The notes below the pieces were generated by a model. The model was not told where the DNA came from. It saw only the letters and a program-made list of their open reading frames with translations, and searched no databases. Below are positions 14,530 through 22,419 of a stretch of 27,050 nt of DNA, one piece after another. This DNA comes from JBGVSA01 sp047605765 (GTDB taxonomy: Bacteria; Pseudomonadota; Gammaproteobacteria; Burkholderiales; Rhodocyclaceae). Location of the stretch: assembly GCA_047605765.1 (NCBI GenBank), contig JASGFB010000060.1, positions 1-27,050 of the forward strand. The letters are read 5' to 3'. Position numbers and translations under genes: made by a program. Position 1 is the stretch's first letter; the number at the start of each line of letters is the position of its first letter.

Positions 14530-16323
14530 ATGAGCGAGTACGCGGCACCGCTGGCCGACATGCGGTTCGTGCTGACCCACCTGGCCGGGCTGGATTCGGT
14601 GGAGCAGCTACCTGGTTGCGAAGAGGTCAGCGCTGACCTCGTCGACGCCATCCTGGAAGAAGCCGGCAAGTTTGCGGCGGGGGTGCTGTCACCCCTCAAT
14701 GCGGTGGGTGATCGCCAGGGCGCGCGCTTCGCCGATGGCGCCGTGACCACCCCGACCGGCTGGCGCGAAGCTTACCGCCACTTTGCCGAAGCGGGCTGGG
14801 CGGGCCTCTCGGGCGAGCCCGAATACGGTGGCCAGGGCTTGCCGGCGCTGGTTTCCGCCGCCATCAACGAAATGTGGAAGGCCGCCAATATGGCCTTTTC
14901 GTTGTGCCCGATGCTGACCACCGGCGCTATCGAAGCGATCCTTGCGCGGGGCGACGCCACGCTGCGCGACACCTACCTGCCGCGCATGATGAGTGGCGAA
15001 TGGACCGGCACCATGAACCTCACCGAGCCCCAGGCCGGGTCGGATCTGTCGGCCGTGCGCTCGCGTGCCGAACCAGCCCCGGGCGGGGGCTATCACATCA
15101 CCGGGCAGAAGATCTTCATCACCTACGGCGAGCACGATCTGACCGACAACATCGTGCACCTCGTGCTGGCCCGCCTGCCGGACGCGCCCGAAGGCGTCAA
15201 AGGCATTTCGCTGTTCGTGGTGCCCAAGTTCCTCATCAATGCCGACGGCTCGCTCGGCGAGCGCAACGATGTGCATTGCGTATCGATCGAGCACAAGCTC
15301 GGCATCCACGCCAGCCCGACCTGCGTAATGGCCTTCGGCGACGCCGGGGGCGCACTGGGCTACTTGGTCGGCGAGCCGCATCGCGGACTGGAGATCATGT
15401 TCATCATGATGAACGCCGCGCGCTTTGCCGTCGGGCTCGAAGGCGTGGCGATCGCCGAGCGCGCCTACCAGCAGGCCGTGGCCTATGCGCGTGAGCGGGT
15501 TCAGGGCGTGGATGGCGCCGTCCGCGCTGGCGGGCGCGTGCCCATCATCCGCCACCCGGACGTGCGCCGCATGTTGCTGCTCATGAGATCGCAGACCGAA
15601 GCCATGCGTGCGCTGGCCTACGTCGTGGCCGGCCAGCTGGATGTGGCCGATCGCTATGCCGACGCCGAGGTGCGCGCGCGGGCGCAGGCTTTTGTCGATC
15701 TGATGATCCCCGTCGTCAAAGGCTGGAGCACCGAAACCGGCATCGAGATCGCCTCGCTCGGCGTGCAGGTGCACGGCGGCATGGGGTATGTGGAAGAGAC
15801 CGGCGCCGCCCAGCACCTGCGCGACGCTCGCATCACCACCATCTACGAGGGCACGACGGGCATCCAGGCCAACGATTTCATCGGCCGCAAGATCGCGCGC
15901 GACAACGGCGCGGCGGTGGGGGCCCTGATCGTCGAGATGCGCACGGTGGCTACCGCCTGCGAAGACAGCGCCGACGCCGATATCCAGCACATCGGCATGC
16001 TGCTGGCGTATGGCGCCGACGCCTTGCAGGCCGCCGTGGCCCATCTGCTCGACATCTATGATCGCGACATGCCGGCGGCATTGGGTAGCGCCACGCCGCT
16101 GCTGATGCTGGCGGGCGTGGTCAGCGGTGGCTGGCAGATGGCGCGTGCGGCACTGGCGGCGCAGTCGGCTTTGCACGCGGGCGAGGGCGACGCCGCCTTC
16201 ATGCGCGCCAAGATCGCCACCGCGCATTTTTATGCTGATCAGGTATTGAGCCGCGCCGACGGATTGGCGCATGCGGCCATCCATGCCGGCGGCGTCATGC
16301 GCCTGGACGAAGCCGCGTTCTGA
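14530..16323 (+). CDS. Acyl-CoA dehydrogenase with C-terminal extension
   Basis: FAD enzyme that forms the alpha-beta double bond of an acyl-CoA and passes electrons to ETF; 597 residues, the long class with an extra C-terminal domain. Order: N-terminal helical domain (EEAGKFAAGVLSPLN, EYGGQGLPALVSAAINEMW); central beta domain (GTMNLTEPQAGSDLSAVRS, GQKIFITYGEHDLTDNIVHL, IEHKLGIHASPTCVMAFGDA); helical FAD domain (MMNAARFAVGLEGVAIAERA, VQVHGGMGYVEETG) and TIYEGTTGIQANDFIGRKI, whose Glu (E440) is at the catalytic-base position of the family. Residues after about 470 form the extra C-terminal helical domain. AAGGAG lies 8 nt before the ATG. Chain-length preference cannot be read. It is the last gene of the etf operon; a strong terminator follows. 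Confidence 0.93.
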   Translation: MSEYAAPLADMRFVLTHLAGLDSVEQLPGCEEVSADLVDAILEEAGKFAAGVLSPLNAVGDRQGARFADGAVTTPTGWREAYRHFAEAGWAGLSGEPEYGGQGLPALVSAAINEMWKAANMAFSLCPMLTTGAIEAILARGDATLRDTYLPRMMSGEWTGTMNLTEPQAGSDLSAVRSRAEPAPGGGYHITGQKIFITYGEHDLTDNIVHLVLARLPDAPEGVKGISLFVVPKFLINADGSLGERNDVHCVSIEHKLGIHASPTCVMAFGDAGGALGYLVGEPHRGLEIMFIMMNAARFAVGLEGVAIAERAYQQAVAYARERVQGVDGAVRAGGRVPIIRHPDVRRMLLLMRSQTEAMRALAYVVAGQLDVADRYADAEVRARAQAFVDLMIPVVKGWSTETGIEIASLGVQVHGGMGYVEETGAAQHLRDARITTIYEGTTGIQANDFIGRKIARDNGAAVGALIVEMRTVATACEDSADADIQHIGMLLAYGADALQAAVAHLLDIYDRDMPAALGSATPLLMLAGVVSGGWQMARAALAAQSALHAGEGDAAFMRAKIATAHFYADQVLSRADGLAHAAIHAGGVMRLDEAAF

Positions 16324-16345
16324 GCCTTGTTGGCACCCCTCCGAA

Positions 16346-16369
16346 GGGCCCCCCTGCGGGGCCCTTTTT
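16346..16369 (+). terminator. Rho-independent terminator of the etf operon
   Basis: GGGCCCC (16346-16352), loop CCTGC, GGGGCCC (16358-16364), then TTTTT. It starts 23 bp after the acyl-CoA dehydrogenase stop. Confidence 0.88.
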
Positions 16370-16616
16370 CATTTGAGGCGAGGCATGTGACGGATGTCTC
16401 GCAACAGAGAAAACCCTTATAAGACGGAAACTTGGAAACATCAGCAGTTTCCGTTTATTTCCATGTTTGCACCCTTGTGGCGACTTTTTTCGCATGCAAC
16501 GATCCCCCTCGGACATCCGCGCACGCAGTCAAAACAAGCGCGATCGCCAGCCAACCTGGCGCGACTTTCAGACCAGGAGGAGCACATAACATGTCAATTC
16601 GGGTGGAGATCCAATC
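16370..16616 (+). promoter_or_regulatory. Upstream region of the first Ser-rich lipoprotein
   Basis: About 250 bp with no recognised full gene. It holds a 9-bp inverted repeat ACGGAAACT (16424-16432) ... AGTTTCCGT (16446-16454) with a 13-nt loop that contains another GGAAAC, just after a TTATAA that could be a -10 box. Near its end is a strong AGGAGGAG (16575-16582) serving an out-of-frame ATG at 16591 rather than the lipoprotein start. Confidence 0.45.
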
Positions 16617-16674
16617 ATGCACAAAAAATCCGTCATGGCGCTGCTGGTCAGCGCTGCTCTCGCCACGACCCTGA
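16591..16674 (+). CDS. Possible 27-codon leader ORF overlapping the lipoprotein start
   Basis: ATG at 16591 is preceded at 8 nt by AGGAGGAG, the best ribosome-binding site in this region. It encodes 27 residues (MSIRVEIQSCTKNPSWRCWS...) that run 58 nt into the lipoprotein gene in another frame. It could be a translated leader whose ribosomes influence the internal start at 16617, or the site may be a chance match. No homology is recognised. Confidence 0.3.
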   Translation: MSIRVEIQSCTKNPSWRCWSALLSPRP

Positions 16675-17555
16675 GCGCTTGCGGGGGCGATGACGACGAC
16701 AATTCCAATTCATCCGGCCAAAGCTCGTCGGCGGTCTCCAGTTCGGCAGCGAACTCGAGCGCTTCGTCTTCGGCCGCCTCGAGCAACGGCGGGGCTTCGT
16801 CCAGCGCGATGACAGTGGCATGGAATGCCTACAATGCCAATGTGGCACCGACCACCGACGGATCGATCACGGCTTCTTACGGGACAGCGACAGTCTTCAA
16901 GGCCAATGCCGGCACCGGCTACGTGAGCAATCTGTTCGTACCCGACGGGACCGGCGCGGTGTCGTTCAACGATGGCGCCGGTTCCAAGTCGCAGGTCCGC
17001 CTGTCCGGTTCGGTCAGCGACAGCGTGGTGGGCGCCGGCTATCCCAAGTACTTCACGTGGGTCGGCCGCATGAAGTCCAACAACACCACCGATCGCGCTT
17101 TTGAAATCGAAGTGGGCTTGGGCGACGACGATTCCGCCGCCACCGCCAGCCGCGTCAAGCTGGTGGTCGCCGATGCTGCCACGGGTGTTTATATCGATAC
17201 GCTCGATGGCACCTCGACCAGCAAGCCGGTGGTGGCGGCGGACACCTCCGCCTATCACACGTATCAACTGGCGGTGACGCTCACGGCGGCCGACACCGGC
17301 ACCGTCAACCTGTATGTGGATGGTCAGCCGGCTACGACGACCAGTGCGTCGACGGTGAGCCTGCCGTACACCGGCAAGATCAACCCGACCTCCGGCACCA
17401 CCAAGCGCTACCTGGGCATCGGCACCACCAACAGTTCGGCGACACCGTACAACGGCAGCCTGGACTGGTTCGTATGGACCAACCAGGGCGCTTACACGCC
17501 GGCGCAGTTGAAGGGTTCGTTGCCCAGCGGTATCGGTGATACGGCGGGGTATTGA
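16617..17555 (+). CDS. Ser-rich outer-membrane lipoprotein with beta-sandwich (LamG-like) domain
   Basis: Protein of 312 residues. The lipoprotein signal has lipobox LSAC with Cys22, followed by GGDDDD, a Ser/Ala linker (about 30-66) and a globular domain of about 245 residues rich in short strands (YVSNLFVPDGTGAVSFNDGA, RAFEIEVGLGDDDSAA, HTYQLAVTLTAADTGTVNLY, VDGQPATT, YLGIGTTNSSATPYNGSLDW). The pattern resembles concanavalin/LamG-type beta-sandwiches, perhaps carbohydrate-binding, but no catalytic motif is seen. Gly at +2 favours outer-membrane sorting. GGAG (16605-16608) is 8 nt before the ATG. Its N-terminal design copies that of the pectinesterase lipoprotein downstream, so the two may work together on plant cell-wall polymers. 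Function is unproven. Confidence 0.8.
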   Translation: MHKKSVMALLVSAALATTLSACGGDDDDNSNSSGQSSSAVSSSAANSSASSSAASSNGGASSSAMTVAWNAYNANVAPTTDGSITASYGTATVFKANAGTGYVSNLFVPDGTGAVSFNDGAGSKSQVRLSGSVSDSVVGAGYPKYFTWVGRMKSNNTTDRAFEIEVGLGDDDSAATASRVKLVVADAATGVYIDTLDGTSTSKPVVAADTSAYHTYQLAVTLTAADTGTVNLYVDGQPATTTSASTVSLPYTGKINPTSGTTKRYLGIGTTNSSATPYNGSLDWFVWTNQGAYTPAQLKGSLPSGIGDTAGY

Positions 17556-17593
17556 TTCTCGATCTTTGCATCTCTTTGCAATGCAGCATTTCG

Positions 17594-17618
17594 ACGGGGC
17601 CCACACGGCCCCGTTTTA
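17594..17618 (+). terminator. Rho-independent terminator after the first lipoprotein
   Basis: ACGGGGCC (17594-17601), loop CACAC, GGCCCCGT (17607-17614), with TTTT (17614-17617). It lies 39 bp after the stop and separates the two lipoprotein genes into different transcripts. Confidence 0.8.
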
Positions 17619-17781
17619 CTTATGACGCGGGCGTTGCCGTTCTTTCGACCGCCCTGGGCATGCAATTTGATTCTTGCGGTGCGCAAAACTTTGGTGCGAA
17701 GATAGCGACCGGTCCCAGCCTAAGCCGCGACAACAGACGGCCAACGGGCTCGGGGAGCAACCGTTACCGAAGGAGGAGTAC

Positions 17782-19101
17782 ATGCAGCCCAAGAAATTTG
17801 CGGCCATGGCGTTGGCCGTGTCCGCCGTATTCGTGTTGACCGCCTGCGGCGGCGATGACGACGATTCGTCGTCCGGCACATCGAGTTCGTCCACCAGCAG
17901 CGCTTCGTCGAGCGCGGCATCGAGCAGTTCTTCGAGCAGTTCGAGCGCGGCGTCGAGCAGCGCGTCCAGTGCCATCACCCGCCCGCAACTGACCGATACG
18001 CAAGCGGCCAGCAGCACCCTTCTCAAGACCCTGGCCGCCGCCGGCTCGGCCGATGCGCCGACCACCGACAACTGGGACCCGGTGACCAACGGCATTGGCG
18101 ACGTCAGCAGCTTCACTGCCACGTACACCGTGGCCGCTACCGGGGGCACGCACACCACGGTGCAGGACGCCGTCAATGCGGCCGTCACGGCGGGCGGCAC
18201 CAGCCGCGTGTACATCCGCGTGATGCCTGGCACGTACCGCGAGCAGGTCTGCATCAAGAGCGCTCCGCCCATCACGCTGTACAGCACCGATGCCGACGCG
18301 TCCAAGGTGGTGATCGTCAACAACCACTACAACGGCGAAGCCAAGACCACCGGTGTAGCACTCAACGCCTGCGAAGGGCGTTCGAGCAACAACACCTATG
18401 GCACCAGCGGCAGCACGACCTTCCTGGTGTACTCGGACGGCTTCCAGGCCAAGAACGTCACCTTCTCGAACGACTTCGACGAGAGCACGGCGAGCAGCGG
18501 CCTGCAGGCGGTGGCGGTGACCACCACTGGCGACAAGCTGATCTTTGACAACGTGCGCTTCCTGGGCAACCAGGACACGCTGCAGACCAAGAGCAGCAGC
18601 ACCGGCGTGATCGCGCGTTCGTACTTCGCCAACAGCTATGTCGAAGGCGATACCGATTTCGTTTTCGGCCGTGGTGTGTCGGTGTTCAACAACGTGACCT
18701 TCAAGTCGCTGACCTCGCGCACGACGCAAGGCTACGTGTTCGCGCCGTCGCATCCGCAGATCTTCCAGTACGGCTATCTGGCCATCAATTCGACCTTCAC
18801 CTCCGACACCACGGCGGCGGCCGATACGATGGATCTGAACCTGGGCCGTGCCTGGGATGACAGCTCGGGCGGCTACACCTCGAACGGAGTGACCTACGTG
18901 CCCAACGGCATCGTCATCGTGCGTGAGTCGACCCTCGGTGCGCACATCCGCAAGTCGACCGCTTGGGGCGCGGCAGCCACCACGAACCGTCCGTTCAATG
19001 CGACCGAATCGCAGACGGTCACGTGGTCGAGTGTCACCACTGTGTTCCCGGCCAATCGCTTGTACGAGTACAAGAACACCGGTGCCGGCGCCGCCGACTG
19101 A
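17782..19101 (+). CDS. Pectin methylesterase (CE8) as a Ser-linker lipoprotein
   Basis: Removes methyl esters from pectin, releasing methanol and making polygalacturonate accessible to lyases; 439 residues. The lipoprotein signal has lipobox LTAC with Cys22, then GGDDDD and a Ser/Ala linker to about residue 70, so it is probably outer-membrane and perhaps surface bound. The right-handed beta-helix CE8 domain has all key sites: GNQDTL with D265 (acid/base), GDTDFVFGRG with D292 (nucleophile), and LGRAWDD with R356. Early markers are GGTHTTVQDAVNAAV and VRVMPGTYREQ-like (YIRVMPGTYREQV). The frame opens at 17674, but AAGGAGGAG (17770-17778) just before the ATG at 17782 and the signal peptide fix the start. 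A strong terminator follows. Confidence 0.92.
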   Translation: MQPKKFAAMALAVSAVFVLTACGGDDDDSSSGTSSSSTSSASSSAASSSSSSSSSAASSSASSAITRPQLTDTQAASSTLLKTLAAAGSADAPTTDNWDPVTNGIGDVSSFTATYTVAATGGTHTTVQDAVNAAVTAGGTSRVYIRVMPGTYREQVCIKSAPPITLYSTDADASKVVIVNNHYNGEAKTTGVALNACEGRSSNNTYGTSGSTTFLVYSDGFQAKNVTFSNDFDESTASSGLQAVAVTTTGDKLIFDNVRFLGNQDTLQTKSSSTGVIARSYFANSYVEGDTDFVFGRGVSVFNNVTFKSLTSRTTQGYVFAPSHPQIFQYGYLAINSTFTSDTTAAADTMDLNLGRAWDDSSGGYTSNGVTYVPNGIVIVRESTLGAHIRKSTAWGAAATTNRPFNATESQTVTWSSVTTVFPANRLYEYKNTGAGAAD

Positions 19102-19116
19102 GTGGCTGCAATAACG

Positions 19117-19148
19117 AAAAAAGGGGCTCCTCGGAGCCCCTTTTTTTT
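19117..19148. terminator. Bidirectional intrinsic terminator
   Basis: A6, GGGGCTCC (19123-19130), loop TC, GGAGCCCC (19133-19140), T8. It ends the pectinesterase transcript and, read on the other strand with its A6/T6 flank, the convergent dgoKA transcript. Confidence 0.93.
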
Positions 19149-19164
19149 AATCTGCGCGCAGGTC

Positions 19165-19791
19165 TCAGCGTTCCAGTTGATGCCAGGCGTCGATGAAGGC
19201 CTGGCCCCGGCTGACGACTTCTTCGAGGGTGCGTTCCGGCGTGTACAGCGTGCTGCCGATGCCAAAACCGCTGGCGCCCGCATGCACGTGATCCGCCATG
19301 CCCAGGCGGGTGATGCCGCCGACTGGGATCAGCGGGATTTCCGGCGCGATCACGCTGCGCCAGGCGTGGATCACCGGCGGCAGGATGGCTTCGGCCGGGA
19401 AGGCCTTCAGCCCATGGGCGCCGGCGCGCAGGGCGGTAAAGGCTTCGGTCGGCGATGAGACGCCGGGCAGCGACCACAGGCCGGCCGCACGCGTCGCCTC
19501 GATCACCGCCGGGCAGCAGTCGGGCGATACGATCAGGTTGGCTCCCACGCCGGCGGCGTCGCGCACCTGGCCGGCATCGAGGACCGTGCCCGCGCCGACC
19601 ATGGCGTCCGCCGGCAACTCTGCCCGCACGGCGCTCAGGCTGTCCATGGCGCCCGGCCGGTTGAGCGGCACTTCGATGATGCGATAGCCGATGTCGTACA
19701 GGGCGCGGGCGACGGCGCTCGCATCCTTCGGCGGCAGGCCGCGCAGGATGGCGATCAGCGGGAGCCGCGGCAGCGGCAGGTAGGTGTTCAT
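19165..19791 (-). CDS. dgoA: 2-dehydro-3-deoxy-6-phosphogalactonate aldolase
   Basis: Class I aldolase splitting KDPGal into pyruvate and glyceraldehyde 3-phosphate, the last step of the De Ley-Doudoroff galactonate pathway; 208 residues. K129 in GAHGLKAFPAEA is the Schiff-base lysine, E40 in RIIEVPLNRPGA the general acid/base, and R17 in AILRG binds the substrate carboxylate. The IEVPLN version points to the DgoA branch rather than the KDPG (Eda) branch, which usually has EVTLRT. The start ATG overlaps the dgoK stop by 4 nt (ATGA), so the two are coupled. It converges with the pectinesterase gene at a shared terminator. Confidence 0.92.
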   Translation of the reverse strand: MNTYLPLPRLPLIAILRGLPPKDASAVARALYDIGYRIIEVPLNRPGAMDSLSAVRAELPADAMVGAGTVLDAGQVRDAAGVGANLIVSPDCCPAVIEATRAAGLWSLPGVSSPTEAFTALRAGAHGLKAFPAEAILPPVIHAWRSVIAPEIPLIPVGGITRLGMADHVHAGASGFGIGSTLYTPERTLEEVVSRGQAFIDAWHQLER

Positions 19792-20696
19792 AGTTGTCCT
19801 CTCAGTGCCGCCAGCGCGGCCACGAACGCATCGTCGGCATTGATGACGCGGGCCTCGACACCCTGCTTGTGCGCCGCGCGCGCATACAGCGCCGCCAGCG
19901 GCGAGGTGCCGACGATGTGAATGACGCCGCCCGCCAACAGGGGGCGTACGCCGGCATCGGTGAATTCGCTGCCGATGAGCAGGCCCGACAACCACGACGG
20001 ACCGAGTTCGGCACTGAGCCGATGGCGCAGGATCAGGGCCCGCAGCGAAAACAATGCGTGCGATAGGGTACGCCCTTGCGCTGCCGTCGCAAGGCCCGCG
20101 TCGAACGACTCGATGTCGATGCCGCTCTGGTCGTCGGCGGGGAGCAACAGTGAGGCCAGCGTGCCTTGCCGCTGCAGCAGGCTGAACAGTTCGCCGGTCA
20201 TGAAGGTGTGGCTGCAGGTGATGCGCCCGGCGTCGATGCACAGCCACTTGGCGTGGGTGCCCGGCATGACGTAGCAGCCGTCGCCCGCGCCGAGGCGCCA
20301 GGCCCCCAGGGCCAGCGTCTCGTCGCCGCGCATCACGTCCGGCCCGGTGTCATCCGACAGACCAGGCACGATCCACGCCCGCGCCGCCGCAAAAGGGGCG
20401 CGCATCAGGTGCGGGCGGATCTGTTCCAGCGCGACGGGTACCGGCAGGTAAGGGGTTTCGAGCCAGCCGTGGCGACTGCCGACCATGCCGGTGAGGTAGA
20501 CGTCACTGTCGGTGACGATCTGCGGCCAGCGGGCGAGCAGGCCGGCGAGCGCGTCAGCGTAATCGGCCGGCTGGCAGGCCACGCCCACGTCGTCGGAATG
20601 GCGCTCGAGCAGGCGATTGTCGGGATCGAAAAGATAGGCATGCCGCCGCGTCATGCCCCAGGCCACACCGGCCCAATACTGTGCGCGAGTGCTCAC
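19788..20696 (-). CDS. dgoK: 2-dehydro-3-deoxygalactonokinase with an altered N-terminal motif
   Basis: Predicted ATP-dependent kinase giving KDPGal for DgoA; 302 residues from a GTG start at 20696. Family stretches: PGTHAKWLCID, FMTGELFSLL, GLLIGSEFTDA and LLAGGVIHIVG. The N-terminus normally reads as an IDWG(T/S)xxxRA phosphate-binding strand. Here it is GVAWGMTRRHAYLFD, so the conserved Asp is Ala (A12, codon GCC, one base from GAC), Ser/Thr is Met, and the Arg of RA is His. Those positions are usually important for ATP phosphate/Mg handling, so activity may be reduced or the motif reorganised. The GTG has no clear Shine-Dalgarno, but no ATG fits. It lies 130 bp behind yejF, so it may share the yej transcript or have its own promoter. 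Confidence 0.8.
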   Translation of the reverse strand: MSTRAQYWAGVAWGMTRRHAYLFDPDNRLLERHSDDVGVACQPADYADALAGLLARWPQIVTDSDVYLTGMVGSRHGWLETPYLPVPVALEQIRPHLMRAPFAAARAWIVPGLSDDTGPDVMRGDETLALGAWRLGAGDGCYVMPGTHAKWLCIDAGRITCSHTFMTGELFSLLQRQGTLASLLLPADDQSGIDIESFDAGLATAAQGRTLSHALFSLRALILRHRLSAELGPSWLSGLLIGSEFTDAGVRPLLAGGVIHIVGTSPLAALYARAAHKQGVEARVINADDAFVAALAALRGQL

Positions 20697-20826
20697 GGTT
20701 GTTTGTCGAGGGATGTTGAGGCCGTAGCGTAGCGCGATTGTGTCGCCGCCCGGTGACACTGGCCCAATGGGCTGTGTGACCGGGCCATGGCCGCTGCGTT
20801 CCGTGCCGCCATGACGCCGGCGTGAC
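20697..20826 (-). other. Gap between yejF and dgoK
   Basis: 130 bp with no terminator-like hairpin plus T run and no convincing promoter. The dgoK frame is open through this gap but lacks a suitable start, so it is probably untranslated. Confidence 0.4.
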
Positions 20827-22419
20827 TCAGTTGGCAAGTCCGGCGCCGGCGGCCACCAGTTCGCGCGTGTACGGTGAGGCGGGGTTGTCGACGATGCGCG
20901 CCAGCGGACCGGCTTCGACGACCTGGGCATCCTTCATGACGATGACCCGATGCGCCATGGCGCGCACGACGTCGATATCGTGCGTTACCAGCACATATGA
21001 CAGCCGATAGCGCTGTTGCAGTTGGGCCAGCAACAGCAGCACCTGCTTCTGGATGGTTACGTCGAGCGCACTGGTAGGCTCGTCGAGAATGACGATGCGC
21101 GGCTTGACCACCAATGCCCGCGCGATGGCGATGCGCTGGCGTTGGCCGCCGGAGAATTCATGCGGATAGCGCAGCAGCAGGCCGGCGACCTCGCCGTCCT
21201 CGTGCAGGCCGACGTCCTGCAGGGCTTCGATGATGCGGGCGCGGCGTGCTGCGCGATCGAGCGCGGGCTCGTGGATCTCCAGCCCTTCGCCGACGATCTG
21301 CTCGATGGTTTGGCGTGGCGATAGCGAAGAGAGCGGATCCTGGAACACCACCTGTACGTGGCGGCGCAAGCCGCGCAACGCGTGCCGCGAGCGCCCGCGC
21401 CAGCCTTGTCCGTCGATGAGGACTTCGCCGCGCGCCGTCACCAGGTTGAGCAGCGCCATGGCGAGGGTGGTCTTGCCGGAGCCCGATTCGCCGATCACGC
21501 CGAGCGTTTCGCCGGGAGCCAGGGCGAAGCTGACGTCCTGCACGGCCGTGAAGCGCCCTTTGACGAACCAGCCCTTGATGCCCGGCAGCCGCGTTGGATA
21601 GTCGACGTGTACGCCGCGCGCCTCGATGACCGTACCGGCATCGGGTGTGCCGACGGCGCGTTCGGGGCGGCTGGCCACCAGCTTGCGCGTGTACGGGTGG
21701 CGGGGCGTATCGAGGATGCTGGCGGTGGCGCCCTGTTCGACCAGATGGCCGCGCTCCATGACGGCCACGCGGTCGGCAAAGCGCCGCACCAGGTTGAGAT
21801 CGTGCGTGATGAGCAGGATCGCCATGCCGGTGCTGACGCGCAGTTCTTCGAGCAGGTCGAGGATCTGATGGCGCGTCGTCACGTCCAACGCAGTGGTCGG
21901 CTCGTCGGCGATCAGCAGCTTGGGCCGGCATGCCAGCGCCATGGCGATCATGGCGCGCTGGCGCTGGCCGCCGGACAACTGGTGGGGATAGCTGCGGGCG
22001 CGGCGTTCGGGGTCGCGCAGGCCCACGCGGGCGAGCGCTTCGATGACCTTGGCCTCGGTTTGTTGCGGCGTGAGGGCTTCGTGCAGTTGCAAGGCCTCGG
22101 CGATTTGCGCGCCGACCGTCAGCACCGGGTTGAGCGCCGTCATGGGCTCCTGGAAGACCACCGCGATGTCGCGCCCGCGCAAGGCGCGTAGCGCATTCGG
22201 CGCCATCGACAGCACGTCTTTGCCATCGAAGCGCACCGTGCCGCGCACCTGTGCGTTGTCGAGCAGGCGGATCAGCGAAAAGGCGCTGACCGTCTTGCCC
22301 GAGCCGGATTCGCCGACGAGGGCGAGCTTCTCGCCGGCGTCGAGCGAAAAGCTCACCTGGCTGACCACTTCGCGCGAGCCGAAGCTCACCGTCAGGTCGC
22401 GGACTTCGAGCAGGCTCAT
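20827..22419 (-). CDS. yejF: YejF: dual-ATPase subunit of peptide ABC importer
   Basis: Cytoplasmic ATPase, 530 residues, two fused ABC domains as in E. coli YejF (about 529). The first half has Walker A GESGSGKT (36-43), LSGGQRQR and LLIADEPTTALDV, with ITHDLN. The second half repeats GESGSGKT, FSGGQRQR, ILDEPTSALDV and VTHDIDV. Each half ends with the oligopeptide-importer tail (RHPYTRKLVASRP; SPYTRELVAAG). GGAGG lies 5 nt before the ATG. It overlaps yejE by 4 nt (ATGA). It powers YejB/YejE with YejA as binding protein; the family takes up oligopeptides, including microcin C in E. coli. Confidence 0.93.
   Translation of the reverse strand: MSLLEVRDLTVSFGSREVVSQVSFSLDAGEKLALVGESGSGKTVSAFSLIRLLDNAQVRGTVRFDGKDVLSMAPNALRALRGRDIAVVFQEPMTALNPVLTVGAQIAEALQLHEALTPQQTEAKVIEALARVGLRDPERRARSYPHQLSGGQRQRAMIAMALACRPKLLIADEPTTALDVTTRHQILDLLEELRVSTGMAILLITHDLNLVRRFADRVAVMERGHLVEQGATASILDTPRHPYTRKLVASRPERAVGTPDAGTVIEARGVHVDYPTRLPGIKGWFVKGRFTAVQDVSFALAPGETLGVIGESGSGKTTLAMALLNLVTARGEVLIDGQGWRGRSRHALRGLRRHVQVVFQDPLSSLSPRQTIEQIVGEGLEIHEPALDRAARRARIIEALQDVGLHEDGEVAGLLLRYPHEFSGGQRQRIAIARALVVKPRIVILDEPTSALDVTIQKQVLLLLAQLQQRYRLSYVLVTHDIDVVRAMAHRVIVMKDAQVVEAGPLARIVDNPASPYTRELVAAGAGLAN

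Noticed and set aside
17875..17970. Ser-codon-rich tract as a tandem repeat or VNTR
   Set aside because: It is an irregular mix of Ser/Ala codons in a lipoprotein linker, with no fixed repeat unit.
20697..20930. N-terminal extension of dgoK through the gap and into yejF
   Set aside because: The frame is open but Arg/Pro-rich and overlaps the end of yejF. The GTG at 20696 gives the normal family length.
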